DNA of 64,000 bases from Promethearchaeota archaeon (GTDB lineage: Archaea > Asgardarchaeota > Lokiarchaeia > Sigyniarchaeales > SOKP01): contig JAHLWP010000001.1 in NCBI GenBank assembly GCA_019057865.1, positions 1 through 64,000 on the forward strand. Reading direction: 5' to 3'. The position numbers and the translations under genes are program-made. Below are positions 1 to 9,800 of the stretch, piece after piece. Within the stretch, counting starts at the first letter, position 1. Every line of letters begins with the position of its first letter. Under the pieces are notes generated by a model. The model was not told where the DNA came from. It made no database searches and saw only the letters and a list, made by a program, of their open reading frames with translations.

Positions 1-95
1 CAGATGAGACTGATGAGGATTTTAATAGCGGATTTCATGAAATGGAAGAATTAACAGATGAGACTGATGAGGATTTTAATAGTGGATTTCATGAA
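1..95 (+). repeat. 54-bp in-frame tandem repeat
   Basis: The unit beginning ATGGAAGAATTAACAGATGA (42-95) is preceded by the last 41 bases of another copy, differing by one base (agc/agt), and followed by a diverging third copy from 96. Each unit encodes 18 residues starting MEELTDE. The array runs off the left edge of the window, so copy number is unknown. Confidence 0.9.
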
Positions 96-3000
96 ATGGA
101 AGAATTAACAGATGAGGAGCTTGATAAGGAATTTGATGAGCAATTTAATGAGATGGAAGAGGAATATGAAAATATCGGTACTCAAAGTACTGTATTAATG
201 CATGAAAATCCCGAAATAGAAAAAGAAGATCAAGAAGAATTTCAAGCTGAAAGTGAGGAATATACTGAGGAGGAAGAGGAGTACCTAGAGAATGAGGAAG
301 AAGCAATAGAGATAGATCCAGAAGAATACGAAAATGACCAAGATCCTATTATTGATACCGAAGAGATAGAATTTGTTAGGGATATGGAAGAATTGGGGCG
401 CATGCTGAAAGAATATGATGAGAAGTTAGGCTATCCTGAAGAAGAAAATGATAATACTGCTTTTAATGCAGAGCAAGCTTATAGGGAAATTAAAGAAAGA
501 AATAGTAATAAAGAAGAAAAGGAAGAGGCCCAAGAATTAGAGAAACAAGAGAAAGAAATTACTGAAAAACAGAAGGAAGAGCATATTGAGGAAATACATT
601 CTGGTGATGCACAAGAGGAAGATGTCAATGATATACCAGAAGCAGCAGAGATAGAGCCAGAAGAGTTTGATTATCTTTGGGAAAAATATGAACAGTATGA
701 ACAAGAAGGGAAAAGTTCTGAAGAAATAAGGAATTTAATGCAGGAAGCAGAAAAAACTTATCAAATGTTAAAGGAAGTGGAAAAACACTATGAACAACAA
801 GAAAAAGAGAAATTGAGGTCAGTTGACCATGAAAATGAAGAAGATGATGAGGATGTAAGAGAAGGGATTGATAGGATAGATGCAATAGAATATCTTGTAG
901 ATACTGAAGAAAAATTACATCAGCAAGGGAATTCTCAAGAAGAAATAGATGATCAGGTGGAAGAGATTGCGAAGGATTTCTTCTTAAGTGAAGTAGAAGA
1001 AGAGGGGCAAAATGAACATATAAAAGATGTGAGTGAAGAACTAAGAATTGAACAGGATGAAATTGATGAAGAACATTTGGCTCTTGAAGGACAAGAACAA
1101 AATGGGCAAATCTCTGTTTATGATAACGATGAAAACCTAGAAGCGCGTCAAGAAATGGATAGAAAAGAACCAGAAGAAGATGTCTACACAGAATTAGATG
1201 ATATCGAAGTAGATGAAGTGCAGTCTTATCAAGAAAGAATTAAGGAGACCATAGAGAAAGAAAAAAAGTCAGAAAGCGAGGAAACAAAGGAAGAAGAATA
1301 CGAACAGCTCCAGCAATTATATCGCCAAGAAACTGGTAAAAGACCGATATATGCTGGAAAAGACACCAAAGGATTTAGCCAATGGTTAGAACAACAAGAA
1401 TTAAAAACTAAAGAATTAGAAGAGGAAGAACAACAAGAGGAGAAATGGCAAAAGAAACTTAAAAAATGGATAGAAAGATCTACCGAAGAAGAGCTCAGCT
1501 CTGAACTTAAAGTGATTCTAAAAGAGATAATCCAAAATTTCCGAGAGTATGAAGAATTAGAAGAATTATATAAAAAATATGAAAATGAACAATTGACTGA
1601 AAAGGAAAGAGAGGAATTGCTATCTATTATAAATACACTCCGACATATAAATCCAATTTACTTACATTTATATTTGAATATAAGGGGGTTTAAAGCATAT
1701 TTTCAAGAAAGTCATTGGTGGAATCCTTGGTTAATTAACGAAATAAAATACAAGTTTCTCAGACATCTTTCTAATAAATATGAATTAATAAGAGAAGAAT
1801 TTTCAAAATCAGATGAAAATTTACCTCATAAACCACTATCCGAAGCAGGTGTGTTAGCAATTCAAGCCTTACAATTAGCAATTTTAACGATATATTATAT
1901 TTGTGAAATATTCCCAAAAAACAGTGAAATTGATAAAAAATTTTTTTCTGGAAGCGAACTAAATTATATTCTTGATAAACATTCTCAATACTTTTATAGT
2001 ATTAAAAAAAAACTAGAAGAGAGCGATTTAATTCAGTATTATGGAATTTTTACGAGAAAAAAGAATGTTAATAATAAGGTATATATAATTACGGATAAGG
2101 GATTAAATTTTGCAATAAATCTTATCAATTCAGAGAAACAACAGTTTCCCAAGCTTTTCAATGAACTAATATTAAGCCTAGAAAAGCGATTTATTGAATA
2201 CAATAAAGAGCTGATTAATACTGAAAATAATAAGAATATTATATATTATTTCAATGACACATTACATCAAGGAATTATTTGTATTTATTTTATTTGCGAG
2301 AAATTTCCACAGTTATTTTCTATTACTAAAAATTACTTTTCTAAAGATGAATTAATTAACGTGATTAACAAGGAATCAAAATTTTTTTCAAAAATTAAAG
2401 AAAAATTAAAAAATAAAAATTTGATTCGATATTATGGTATTTTTTCAAAAAAAACAAAGAGTAATGAAAAAGTATATGTCATAACAGATGAAGGAATAAA
2501 TTTTAGTAAAAAATTAATGGCTTTGAAGGCAAAAACATTTCCAAATTTGTCTGATAATCTACTCTCTATTTTTGAAAAAAGATACATTGAATATAATAAA
2601 GAGCTGATAGACGATAAAAGTGATGGTTATATAATTCGCTCGAAAAAAAATATATCTAATCATCTAAAAAAACTTGCAGAAAAAAACAATTTAGAAATAC
2701 TTAGTTCATTTGAGACTGAGAATAAAGAAGTATCTTTTCGATGTAAAACGTGTACTAAAAAATTTAAAGACACGTTTCGTAAAATAAAAAAAAGACAACC
2801 ACCTCAATTATTTTGTCCTTATTGTTTTCCAGAATTAAAGAGAGGTATATATATTCCTAAAAAAGTAAGAGAAAACATTGCAAAATATGCTTTAATTGAA
2901 TTAAATAAAAAATTTTTTTATAATTTACAAGAGAAGGAAATCTTGACTAATATAACTAAAATTAAAGAAATTGTTTGCAATCAAATAGCATCTCTGATTT

Positions 3001-4253
3001 CTGATAAAAATATGGAATTTAAAGAATATATTCAAATATATGTTTATGATATCATTCGTTTTCTAACAAGAATTAAATTATTAAATGAAACAAATCAAAA
3101 AATAAGTATTAGTAATGTGGCGAAGGAAACTCATAATGAAGATTTAATCAGTTTATCGCAATGGCAGAAGGTCACCAAAGAGATAATAAAATATCTAAGA
3201 GAAGATATTGATTTTAATATTAGGACAAGACTTTATGATAACCAACCCCAAATATTCCAGAATTCAGTTAGAATACATAAAACCTTTTATAAATTAATTA
3301 ATTATAGAACTATTACTTATTTAGATATAGATTATAAAACTAAAATAAAAATAAATTACGATGGCAAATGTCAGGGAATAAATGGACATTGTGAGTTTAA
3401 TATTGATTATAAGTTTTTACCAGCTCTTTCTTATCATCATCTTCTTAAGAATTACAAAAGAACTGTAACAAGAAAAGGTTTTGAATATATTCAACCGAGA
3501 GAGATTATAGCACAAAAATTTGATAAAGCCCTAAAATTAATGCAGACTCAGGTGGGAGGATTAAAATTAGCTTGTACTAACTGTCATTCATTTGAACATG
3601 ATGTAATCTATAACTATTCTTCAATTTTTATTTTTCTAAACTCATTAAGTCTAACTTATATTAATGAAAATCCATCAGGTGTTCTAAATACAATAAAAAC
3701 TCTAACAGACGAATATTACATCCAAAATAAAGAAAATTATAAATCTTCTGTCAGAACTTATGAATCACAACGAAAAGCTGAAATAAAATATCATATAAAG
3801 ACACAAATATTAAAATTTGTAAAGAAAAAATATATAATTGAATTTCTCTTCGGTATGGAATATATCTGCCCTATTTGCAAGAAAACCAATATTAATAGCC
3901 ATCTTAATTGTTTTCATGCACATCACACTAACAATAATTTGTTTGAAAATGGACTTGAAAAAATTACATTTAGTGAAGAATTTAAAACTAAATCCATCGT
4001 TTGGTTAATTAAAAATCTAATAATACAAGAATGCATATATATCTGTGGTAATTGTCATAAAATGCTTCATGCGAAATACTATAGAGATAGTGCTTTAATT
4101 ATACTGAAGAATAAAGATGATGAAAAATTTATTGATGACTTCTATAATAATATGTACGAGAAAATTAGTGGGTTGAGAGATAAGATTTTAAAATGGAAAA
4201 CTAAACTGATAGATAATTCACTCCAATATTATAAATTCCCTTCTCTAAAGTGA
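3..4253 (+). CDS. Giant acidic protein with two C-terminal HNH-like zinc modules (5' partial)
   Basis: The frame is open from base 3 without a stop, so the ATG at 42 lies inside a repeat and the true start is outside the window. Numbering from that Met: residues 1-500 are Glu-rich, low-complexity and probably coiled coil. Residues about 610-724 and 741-857 are two copies of a winged-helix-like unit (IYYICEIFPK / IYFICEKFPQ; VYIITDKGLNF / VYVITDEGINF). A C2/C2 zinc finger follows (CKTC near 901, CPYC near 925). Two HNH-like modules come next: KCQ..HC, YHHL, CTNCHSFEHD (1109-1187), and CPIC, FHAHH, CGNCHKMLH (1276-1343). The HNH pattern suggests nucleic-acid binding or cleavage, but this is inference. 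The gene at 38648-41467 has the same module arrangement. Confidence 0.8.
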   Translation, partial: DETDEDFNSGFHEMEELTDETDEDFNSGFHEMEELTDEELDKEFDEQFNEMEEEYENIGTQSTVLMHENPEIEKEDQEEFQAESEEYTEEEEEYLENEEEAIEIDPEEYENDQDPIIDTEEIEFVRDMEELGRMLKEYDEKLGYPEEENDNTAFNAEQAYREIKERNSNKEEKEEAQELEKQEKEITEKQKEEHIEEIHSGDAQEEDVNDIPEAAEIEPEEFDYLWEKYEQYEQEGKSSEEIRNLMQEAEKTYQMLKEVEKHYEQQEKEKLRSVDHENEEDDEDVREGIDRIDAIEYLVDTEEKLHQQGNSQEEIDDQVEEIAKDFFLSEVEEEGQNEHIKDVSEELRIEQDEIDEEHLALEGQEQNGQISVYDNDENLEARQEMDRKEPEEDVYTELDDIEVDEVQSYQERIKETIEKEKKSESEETKEEEYEQLQQLYRQETGKRPIYAGKDTKGFSQWLEQQELKTKELEEEEQQEEKWQKKLKKWIERSTEEELSSELKVILKEIIQNFREYEELEELYKKYENEQLTEKEREELLSIINTLRHINPIYLHLYLNIRGFKAYFQESHWWNPWLINEIKYKFLRHLSNKYELIREEFSKSDENLPHKPLSEAGVLAIQALQLAILTIYYICEIFPKNSEIDKKFFSGSELNYILDKHSQYFYSIKKKLEESDLIQYYGIFTRKKNVNNKVYIITDKGLNFAINLINSEKQQFPKLFNELILSLEKRFIEYNKELINTENNKNIIYYFNDTLHQGIICIYFICEKFPQLFSITKNYFSKDELINVINKESKFFSKIKEKLKNKNLIRYYGIFSKKTKSNEKVYVITDEGINFSKKLMALKAKTFPNLSDNLLSIFEKRYIEYNKELIDDKSDGYIIRSKKNISNHLKKLAEKNNLEILSSFETENKEVSFRCKTCTKKFKDTFRKIKKRQPPQLFCPYCFPELKRGIYIPKKVRENIAKYALIELNKKFFYNLQEKEILTNITKIKEIVCNQIASLISDKNMEFKEYIQIYVYDIIRFLTRIKLLNETNQKISISNVAKETHNEDLISLSQWQKVTKEIIKYLREDIDFNIRTRLYDNQPQIFQNSVRIHKTFYKLINYRTITYLDIDYKTKIKINYDGKCQGINGHCEFNIDYKFLPALSYHHLLKNYKRTVTRKGFEYIQPREIIAQKFDKALKLMQTQVGGLKLACTNCHSFEHDVIYNYSSIFIFLNSLSLTYINENPSGVLNTIKTLTDEYYIQNKENYKSSVRTYESQRKAEIKYHIKTQILKFVKKKYIIEFLFGMEYICPICKKTNINSHLNCFHAHHTNNNLFENGLEKITFSEEFKTKSIVWLIKNLIIQECIYICGNCHKMLHAKYYRDSALIILKNKDDEKFIDDFYNNMYEKISGLRDKILKWKTKLIDNSLQYYKFPSLK

Positions 4254-4300
4254 TTAAATATCTTATATTAATTCTATTTTTGATATATATGATGTTGAAT

Positions 4301-5803
4301 TTAATAAATTGGAATCCTTTTATTATTTTCTTTTTTTTTGTAAATATGGTTTCGGCAATTATTTTTTTTGCTATTAGCAATTCTTTTAAGTAAAGTTAAT
4401 CCAGGTTTTACTTCACTTATTGGTTTTGATTCAATTAATTTATTCGATAGTAACTCATTATATAATTGCTTTCCTTTCTCAGTTCTTATAACTAAAGTAT
4501 TCCATCCAGAAGGAGAACCAATAGAACCAATAGAAATATCTGCGGATTCAGATGTTAAATCATAACAGACTTCGCAATCTTCTCTAGCAAGATGTGAAAT
4601 ATCTTTAATTGGAACATTTAATTCATCCCCATTCTTAGTGTAAACAAAGAATTTCCCCTTATTAATATCCATCTTCTTAACATTCTTTACATCAACATTT
4701 AAGGTTTTACATATCTCTAATAAAGATTGATAGGAAAAAGACTCCATACAAAAAATTCCAATTCGATATTCGATATTATTTAATGAAGGAATTCCAATAT
4801 TATAGATTTTGGATTTAAGAAGTGCTTGCATTTGACAAGGTACTCCTACTACAGCAATTGATTTTGAATTTTCATTTAAATCGTTTAATAAACTTAAATT
4901 TGGATTATTAACATATTTGGTTCCAGCTGTAGATATGATATCTTCTTTACTTTTAATTAATAATGGTTCTGGTCTCCATGGATCATCACTCATTTTAGCA
5001 CCAAGAGCATAGTCGATCTTTCCTTGTTCAAAAAGATAATATAAACAAGTGCTAGATATACCGCCATCTTGACATATAGAAGCAATTTCTTTTATTTTTG
5101 TTCTAGCTGAATAGACTTCAATATAATAACCAATTTCGGAATATTCTTTTATTTCCGAAGTATTTTCTAAGCTCATATTTAAAACTTTAACAGGTAGATA
5201 TGATCGTGGACAAATAAAATAACACAATCCACATCTGATACATTTTTTATCGTCGATTTCCCCAAATCCGTTGTTAATTTTAATACAATCCATAGGACAT
5301 ATTCCATGACAAAGCCCACATCCCGAACAATTGTTAGTATCCACGATTGAGCCATTACCAATAACAGGTTCATAAATAGACTGGATATTTGAAACATTAT
5401 ATCCATCAATTTTTATTGATAAATCTTTAAAAATTAATTTATCTGGAGAATTTTCATTTCGCTTAATTTTTTCATATATTTCTTCTATTATTACTCTTTT
5501 TTCATTTTTTAATAATTCTAATAAACTTAAAGCTTTTCTAAGTTCAATTGAGTTCTTTTCAGAAAATTTTTTAATTGAAGTTAAGTTTAAATTCTGATTA
5601 GAATTTAAAAAATGGAATAATGTAAATTTTGATTGTTCCATATTGAACATCTTAAATAAGATATTATAGTATTGAGTTTCATCATAAACTCCTGCATTTA
5701 TTATATCTTCTTTTGCGTCTATAAGAGCTCTAACCCTATATGAATCTAAACTATCTGCTACTGTTTTTAAAAAATCCCATGAAAATTTTCCTTCAGAACT
5801 CAT
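4301..5803 (-). CDS. FrhB/FdhB-family F420-type oxidoreductase subunit with 2[4Fe-4S]
   Basis: A 500-residue protein. The first ~140 residues are helical and include a winged-helix-like stretch. Two [4Fe-4S] motifs follow (CSGCGLCHGICP and CIRCGLCYFICP). The rest is the coenzyme F420 hydrogenase/dehydrogenase beta domain, recognisable from ICQDGGISSTCLYYLFEQGK, GTKYVNNP and VGVPCQMQAL. FrhB-type subunits bind FAD and pass electrons between iron-sulfur centres and F420. It is last in a minus-strand run after hdrA and mvhD, 97 nt downstream of mvhD, so it is probably the F420-linked module of this Hdr complex. The substrate is inferred; some members of the family use other acceptors. Confidence 0.85.
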   Translation of the reverse strand: MSSEGKFSWDFLKTVADSLDSYRVRALIDAKEDIINAGVYDETQYYNILFKMFNMEQSKFTLFHFLNSNQNLNLTSIKKFSEKNSIELRKALSLLELLKNEKRVIIEEIYEKIKRNENSPDKLIFKDLSIKIDGYNVSNIQSIYEPVIGNGSIVDTNNCSGCGLCHGICPMDCIKINNGFGEIDDKKCIRCGLCYFICPRSYLPVKVLNMSLENTSEIKEYSEIGYYIEVYSARTKIKEIASICQDGGISSTCLYYLFEQGKIDYALGAKMSDDPWRPEPLLIKSKEDIISTAGTKYVNNPNLSLLNDLNENSKSIAVVGVPCQMQALLKSKIYNIGIPSLNNIEYRIGIFCMESFSYQSLLEICKTLNVDVKNVKKMDINKGKFFVYTKNGDELNVPIKDISHLAREDCEVCYDLTSESADISIGSIGSPSGWNTLVIRTEKGKQLYNELLSNKLIESKPISEVKPGLTLLKRIANSKKNNCRNHIYKKKENNKRIPIY

Positions 5804-5836
5804 AATTGTTATTTTTTTATAAATAAATATTTAATT

Positions 5837-5893
5837 ATATAAAATCCGAAAACCCTTGCAATGGGATAGTTCCCTCTCAACTATGATTTTTTT
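5837..5893 (-). promoter_or_regulatory. Candidate SECIS-containing 3' UTR of the hdrA-mvhD message
   Basis: This stretch follows the mvhD stop and precedes the FrhB-like gene. On the minus strand an A-rich arm (aaaaaaatc) and a matching gatttta arm enclose a GC-richer core, unusual here, containing GAGGGAAC, CCCATTGCAAGGG and GTTTTCGGA. CCC/GGG can close a 7-nt loop holding AA, and GGGAAC can pair with GTTTTC using two wobbles. TGA and GGA lie near the base of that stem, reminiscent of a kink-turn. Archaeal SECIS elements usually sit in 3' UTRs, and four UGA codons upstream need one. The fold was drawn by eye and alternatives exist. Confidence 0.35.
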
Positions 5894-5900
5894 GAAAGGA

Positions 5901-6338
5901 TCATTCTATTTCGGGTAAAATTTTTTTAGGTAGAGGAGGTAAAGCTTCAATTTTTTTTGTAATATCCTCAACAGAATGAATGAATTTTTCTACATCTGCT
6001 GCAGAGACGAAATATTGCTGAATGCGATCTTCAGAAATACCAATATGTTTGAATAACTTTTTTAAAAAAAGCACATGCTCATATGTATTCATATTTCCTT
6101 TCCCAAACGCACATTCTCCTTCTTTTCACGAAATTATTGCTACACCATCTGCTCCGTTCAAGAAACTCTTCATTATTAAATGAATACCTACTCTTCCCGT
6201 ACATCTAACTCTAATCAAGTGAAATTCAGATGAGTATGATTTTCTCGTAGTTCCAGTTAAATCCGCAGCAGAATAACCTCATTTTTCACATCCAAAAGCA
6301 ATTACTTTTTTAAAATTTTTGTTTTCTGTTTGAATCAT
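5901..6338 (-). CDS. mvhD: MvhD/VhuD-type iron-sulfur subunit with two in-frame UGA (Sec) codons
   Basis: Read through two TGA codons (6279-6281, residue 20; 6126-6128, residue 71), this is a 145-residue MvhD protein starting at the ATG at 6338, preceded by agagg. The motif C-x-x-C near the N terminus reads GCEKU, and the family motif SGCHxGDCH reads ISUKEGEC. Both UGAs therefore fall on conserved metal-ligand cysteines. The family motif RVMCSGR is present as RVRCTGR. MvhD links a hydrogenase or other electron donor to HdrA and carries a [2Fe-2S] cluster. Sec in VhuD is established in Methanococcales. Standard gene callers would report only the last 63 codons. The gene lies 21 nt after hdrA. 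Confidence 0.88.
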
Positions 6339-6359
6339 AAGAATTAACCTCTAAATTGT

Positions 6360-8357
6360 TTAATTTTCCTCAATTTTTTGTGCTTTTTGAATTGATTTAA
6401 TCTCGCTACTACCGATTCCTTTAATTTCTTCTATGAATTGTTTATCTCTATAATATTTTAAATCAATTGCTCTAGCGGGACAAGATGTAACACACACACC
6501 ACAACCTTTACATTTCAAATCATCAACAATAGCGACATTATCTTCACCTACTTTTATGGCTTCATAGTAACAAACCTTTTCACATCTGTGGCATCCCATA
6601 CAGAGGTTATTCTCTACTTCTGCAATAATTAATTCTTGGTTTATTGTATCATGAGAAAGCAGAGTGGCAACTTTACTCGCTGCAGCTAAAGCTGTCGATA
6701 CTGAATAGGGAATATTTTTTGGTCCTGCAGCACATCCACAAATGTAAATTCCCATATTAGTCGTTTCTTGAGGACTTAAACATCCATGAATTTCAGTTAA
6801 AAATCCATTTGGCCCTGATCCTAAACCTATAACATCTATTATTTCAGCAGTTCCTTTTGAAGGGATCATACCTGTAGATAATACAACTAGATCCGCATTG
6901 ACTTTAATAATTTCACCTGTTAATGATGAAAATGCCCGAATTATTAATTTTTTTGTATCAGGGTCCTCTACTATTTCTCCTACTTTACCTCTAATCATTC
7001 TAATCCCTAAATCTCTTATTTTTCTATAATATTCTTCATTTCCTTTATCTGATGTCCTAATATCAATGTAAAATAAAATAACATCCATTTCAGGGTACTC
7101 TTGTTTTAATAATTGTGCATTTTTAAGAGCCACATTGCAACATACTGCTGAGCAATAAGGGAGTTCTTTTACAGATCTTGAACCAACACATTGAATCATT
7201 ACAATTGTATTAGGAATCTGTCCATCAGAAATTCTATATACATGCCCGTCAGTTGGACCAATAGGACTTAATATCCGTTCTAATTCTATTTGAGTGATTA
7301 CATCAGGAGATATCCCATAATTATAATCATTAGTTTCCATAATTGGATATTCATCATATCCAGTAGCAATAATTACAGCTCCGACATTTATGTCTATATA
7401 TTCTGGTTCTTGATCAAAATCAACCGCTTCAGCTGGGCAAATTCTTTCGCAGTTTTTGCAATTAGTACAAACAGTTTTATCAATAACTGCATAATTTGGT
7501 ACAGCTTGTGGGAAAGGGATATAAATAGCACCTCTATCGCCTATTCCTCTATTAAAGTCATTGGGAATTTTTATAGGGCATTTGGTTGTACATAATCCAC
7601 AACCAGTACATTTACTTTCATCAACATAACGAGGATTTTTTCTTATTGTGCACTTATAATTACCAGGAATACCGTTAAATTCGATAATATCGCTATATGT
7701 ATATAAATTTATATTTGGATGTTTGTAAGTATTAACCATTATTGGAGCAAGAACTCATATTCCACAATCATCAGTTGGATAAATTCTATCTAGTTGTGCC
7801 ATTTTTCCACCAATAGTAGGTTCTTTTTCAATTAGATAAACATTTATTCCTTGGTTTGCTAAATCTAACGCAGCATTCATTCCTGCAATTCCAGCTCCAA
7901 TTACTAAAGCTGCTCTTATTACTGGAATCACTTTACGAGGAACACTTTCTAGTTCACGTGCACGGTTTACTCCTGCTTGTACTAATCTTATAGCCTTCTT
8001 AGTGGCATTTTTCTTATCATTTGCATGTACATATGAACAGTGTTCACGCAAATTAACCATCTGAAAATAATAAGGACTTAATCCTGCTTCAACTAAAACT
8101 GCTCGATATGTAGGCTCGTGAATTTTTGGAGTACAAGCAGCGACAACAACCCTGTTTAAACCTAATTCCAGAATATCATTTTTGATAATTTGTTGCCCAG
8201 GATCACTACAAGTAAAATCATTTACTCTAGCAACTACGACATTTGAGAGGTGTTCAACAGCATCTCTTACAACATCGCAATCTACAGTAGCTCCAATATT
8301 TACTCCTCACCTGCATACATACACACCTATTCTAACAGTGGTCTGATTATCAGACAT
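6360..8357 (-). CDS. hdrA: Heterodisulfide reductase subunit A with two in-frame UGA (Sec) codons
   Basis: With both TGA codons read as Sec this is 665 residues, normal for HdrA. The first TGA (8307-8309, residue 17) lies in the N-terminal motif VCRUGVNIG, where the family has C-x-C-G. The second (7755-7757, residue 201) lies in PTDDCGIUVLAPIM, a conserved cysteine position. A FAD/NAD Rossmann motif, VIGAGIAGMNAALDLANQG, comes before it. Four [4Fe-4S] motifs are visible: CTGCGLC, CTNCKNC, CMGCHRC and CKGCGVC. HdrA is the flavin subunit that bifurcates or confurcates electrons. The ATG at 8357 has gggtgg upstream. Both reading frames line up exactly across the TGAs, so a frameshift is not needed. 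Confidence 0.92.
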
Positions 8358-8519
8358 TTAACCCACCCTTGTAATTTATCACCATTATTTAGTTGATATT
8401 TAATTTAACAAATAATAAAATATATTGATTAAGTAAAAAAAAGAAAAAATTTATTCTTTCTCTTTTTTTCTTATTAAAAGTGGTTCAATATTATTTAAAG
8501 CAAAAATTAAAAAATTTAA
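8358..8519. promoter_or_regulatory. Divergent promoter region between hdrA and the HdrD-like gene
   Basis: 162 bp separate two divergent redox operons. AT-rich TATA-like sequence (aataataaaatatatt, about 8411-8426) lies roughly 95 bp before the rightward GTG start. No clear palindromic operator was seen. Position and function are inferred from layout. Confidence 0.4.
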
Positions 8520-9800
8520 GTGAAATTTATAACAAAGATCGAAGAAAAAGATAATTCTGAACAATCCACTGATGATATCGATTCATATCTAGAAAAAATT
8601 TACGAACCAAATTTAAGAAAATTATTAAGTAAATGCTATCAATGTGTTTCTTGTAGTGGTGTATGTCAACTCAGTAAAGTTCAGAGTTTTATACCTAGTG
8701 TAATTATTCAACGGATATTAGAAGGATTTGAGGATAAAGTACTCGAAAGTGGAGTTTTATGGGATTGTTTAACTTGCAATAGTTGTCTTCAAATTTGTCC
8801 TGAAGATATTAATTTCGCTGATATTGTAAGAAATGCAAGATATAAAATGATAAATGATTATAAACAAAATCCTGATGAGTATATTTCTCATAAAGGGATT
8901 TATACCACAATATCAGAAATATTGAGTGAACCTTATATCCAACCAAAGAGAAATCTTGATTGGGTTCCCAAAGAATGCACTACTTCAGAAAAGGGTGATC
9001 TTTTATATTTCGTGGGTTGCTTGCCATATTTTAAATTTGAGTTCCAAGAAGTAGATCCCATTCCCATAAGCGTACTTAAAATATTATGTCAAATAGAGTA
9101 CGATCCGATTGTCGTTCTTAAGGATGAAGTCTGTTGTGGACACGATTTATATTGGGGTGTGGGAAATTTTAAGGCTTTTATAAAATTAGCAAAGAAAAAC
9201 TATAATTTGTTTGAAAAGGCATGTGTTTCAACAATTATTACTTCATGTGCAGAAGGATACAGGACTTTTAAAGTGGAATATCCAAAATTGTTTGAAGATT
9301 TTGATAATAAATTTGAAGTTAAACACATAATTGAATATGTTTATGAAAAATGGAAACAAGGTAAGATTGAGTTTAAAGTCCCAAATGAAAGAGATGTTGA
9401 TATTCAGTTTACATATCATGATCCTTGCCGGCTGAGTAGATTTTTGCCAAAATCTAATAACCTTTTGGAAAAGGTTAGGGAAATCTTTAACAATTTAGAG
9501 GGATTAGGTTATTATTTTAAGGAAATGAGACACAATAAGGAGAATGCATTATGTTGTGGTATTAGTTCATGGATGAATTGTAATACTCGATCTAAGGCTT
9601 TAAGATATAGCCGTCTTTTAGAAGCTAAAGAATCGGGTACAACTTTAGTTACATCATGTCCAAAATGTATAATACACCTATCATGTCTTCAAAGTGATTA
9701 TGAAGATTTATCATATATAGAAATTAAAGATTTTTCTGAGTTTTTGGTTAATTTAATTCAAGTAATTAATTCAAAAAGCAATGGAGAAGTTAAATCATAA
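8520..9800 (+). CDS. HdrD-like protein (HdrC-type ferredoxin domain fused to HdrB-type CCG domains)
   Basis: A 426-residue protein. The N terminus has two [4Fe-4S] sites of HdrC type ([11 protein letters not shown] and [12 protein letters not shown]). Two CCG domains follow. The first has VGCLPY, CCGHD and SCAEG; the second has DPCRLSR, LCCGIS and SCPKC. CCG domains bind the noncubane clusters that reduce heterodisulfide in HdrB and HdrD. An in-frame TAA lies immediately before the GTG at 8520, so that is the earliest possible start. The stop codon shares one base with the ATG of the next gene, implying translational coupling with mvhD. The physiological disulfide substrate in this organism is unknown. 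Confidence 0.88.
   Translation: MKFITKIEEKDNSEQSTDDIDSYLEKIYEPNLRKLLSKCYQCVSCSGVCQLSKVQSFIPSVIIQRILEGFEDKVLESGVLWDCLTCNSCLQICPEDINFADIVRNARYKMINDYKQNPDEYISHKGIYTTISEILSEPYIQPKRNLDWVPKECTTSEKGDLLYFVGCLPYFKFEFQEVDPIPISVLKILCQIEYDPIVVLKDEVCCGHDLYWGVGNFKAFIKLAKKNYNLFEKACVSTIITSCAEGYRTFKVEYPKLFEDFDNKFEVKHIIEYVYEKWKQGKIEFKVPNERDVDIQFTYHDPCRLSRFLPKSNNLLEKVREIFNNLEGLGYYFKEMRHNKENALCCGISSWMNCNTRSKALRYSRLLEAKESGTTLVTSCPKCIIHLSCLQSDYEDLSYIEIKDFSEFLVNLIQVINSKSNGEVKS

Noticed and set aside
625..885. Minus-strand ORF opposite the acidic repeat region
   Set aside because: It is a shadow of GA-rich codons on the plus strand, with no start signal or family resemblance.
7755..8060. Treating the hdrA region as two or three separate genes or a pseudogene
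   Set aside because: Frames on both sides of each TGA are identical, homology is continuous, and each TGA is at a conserved cysteine; recoding explains it better.
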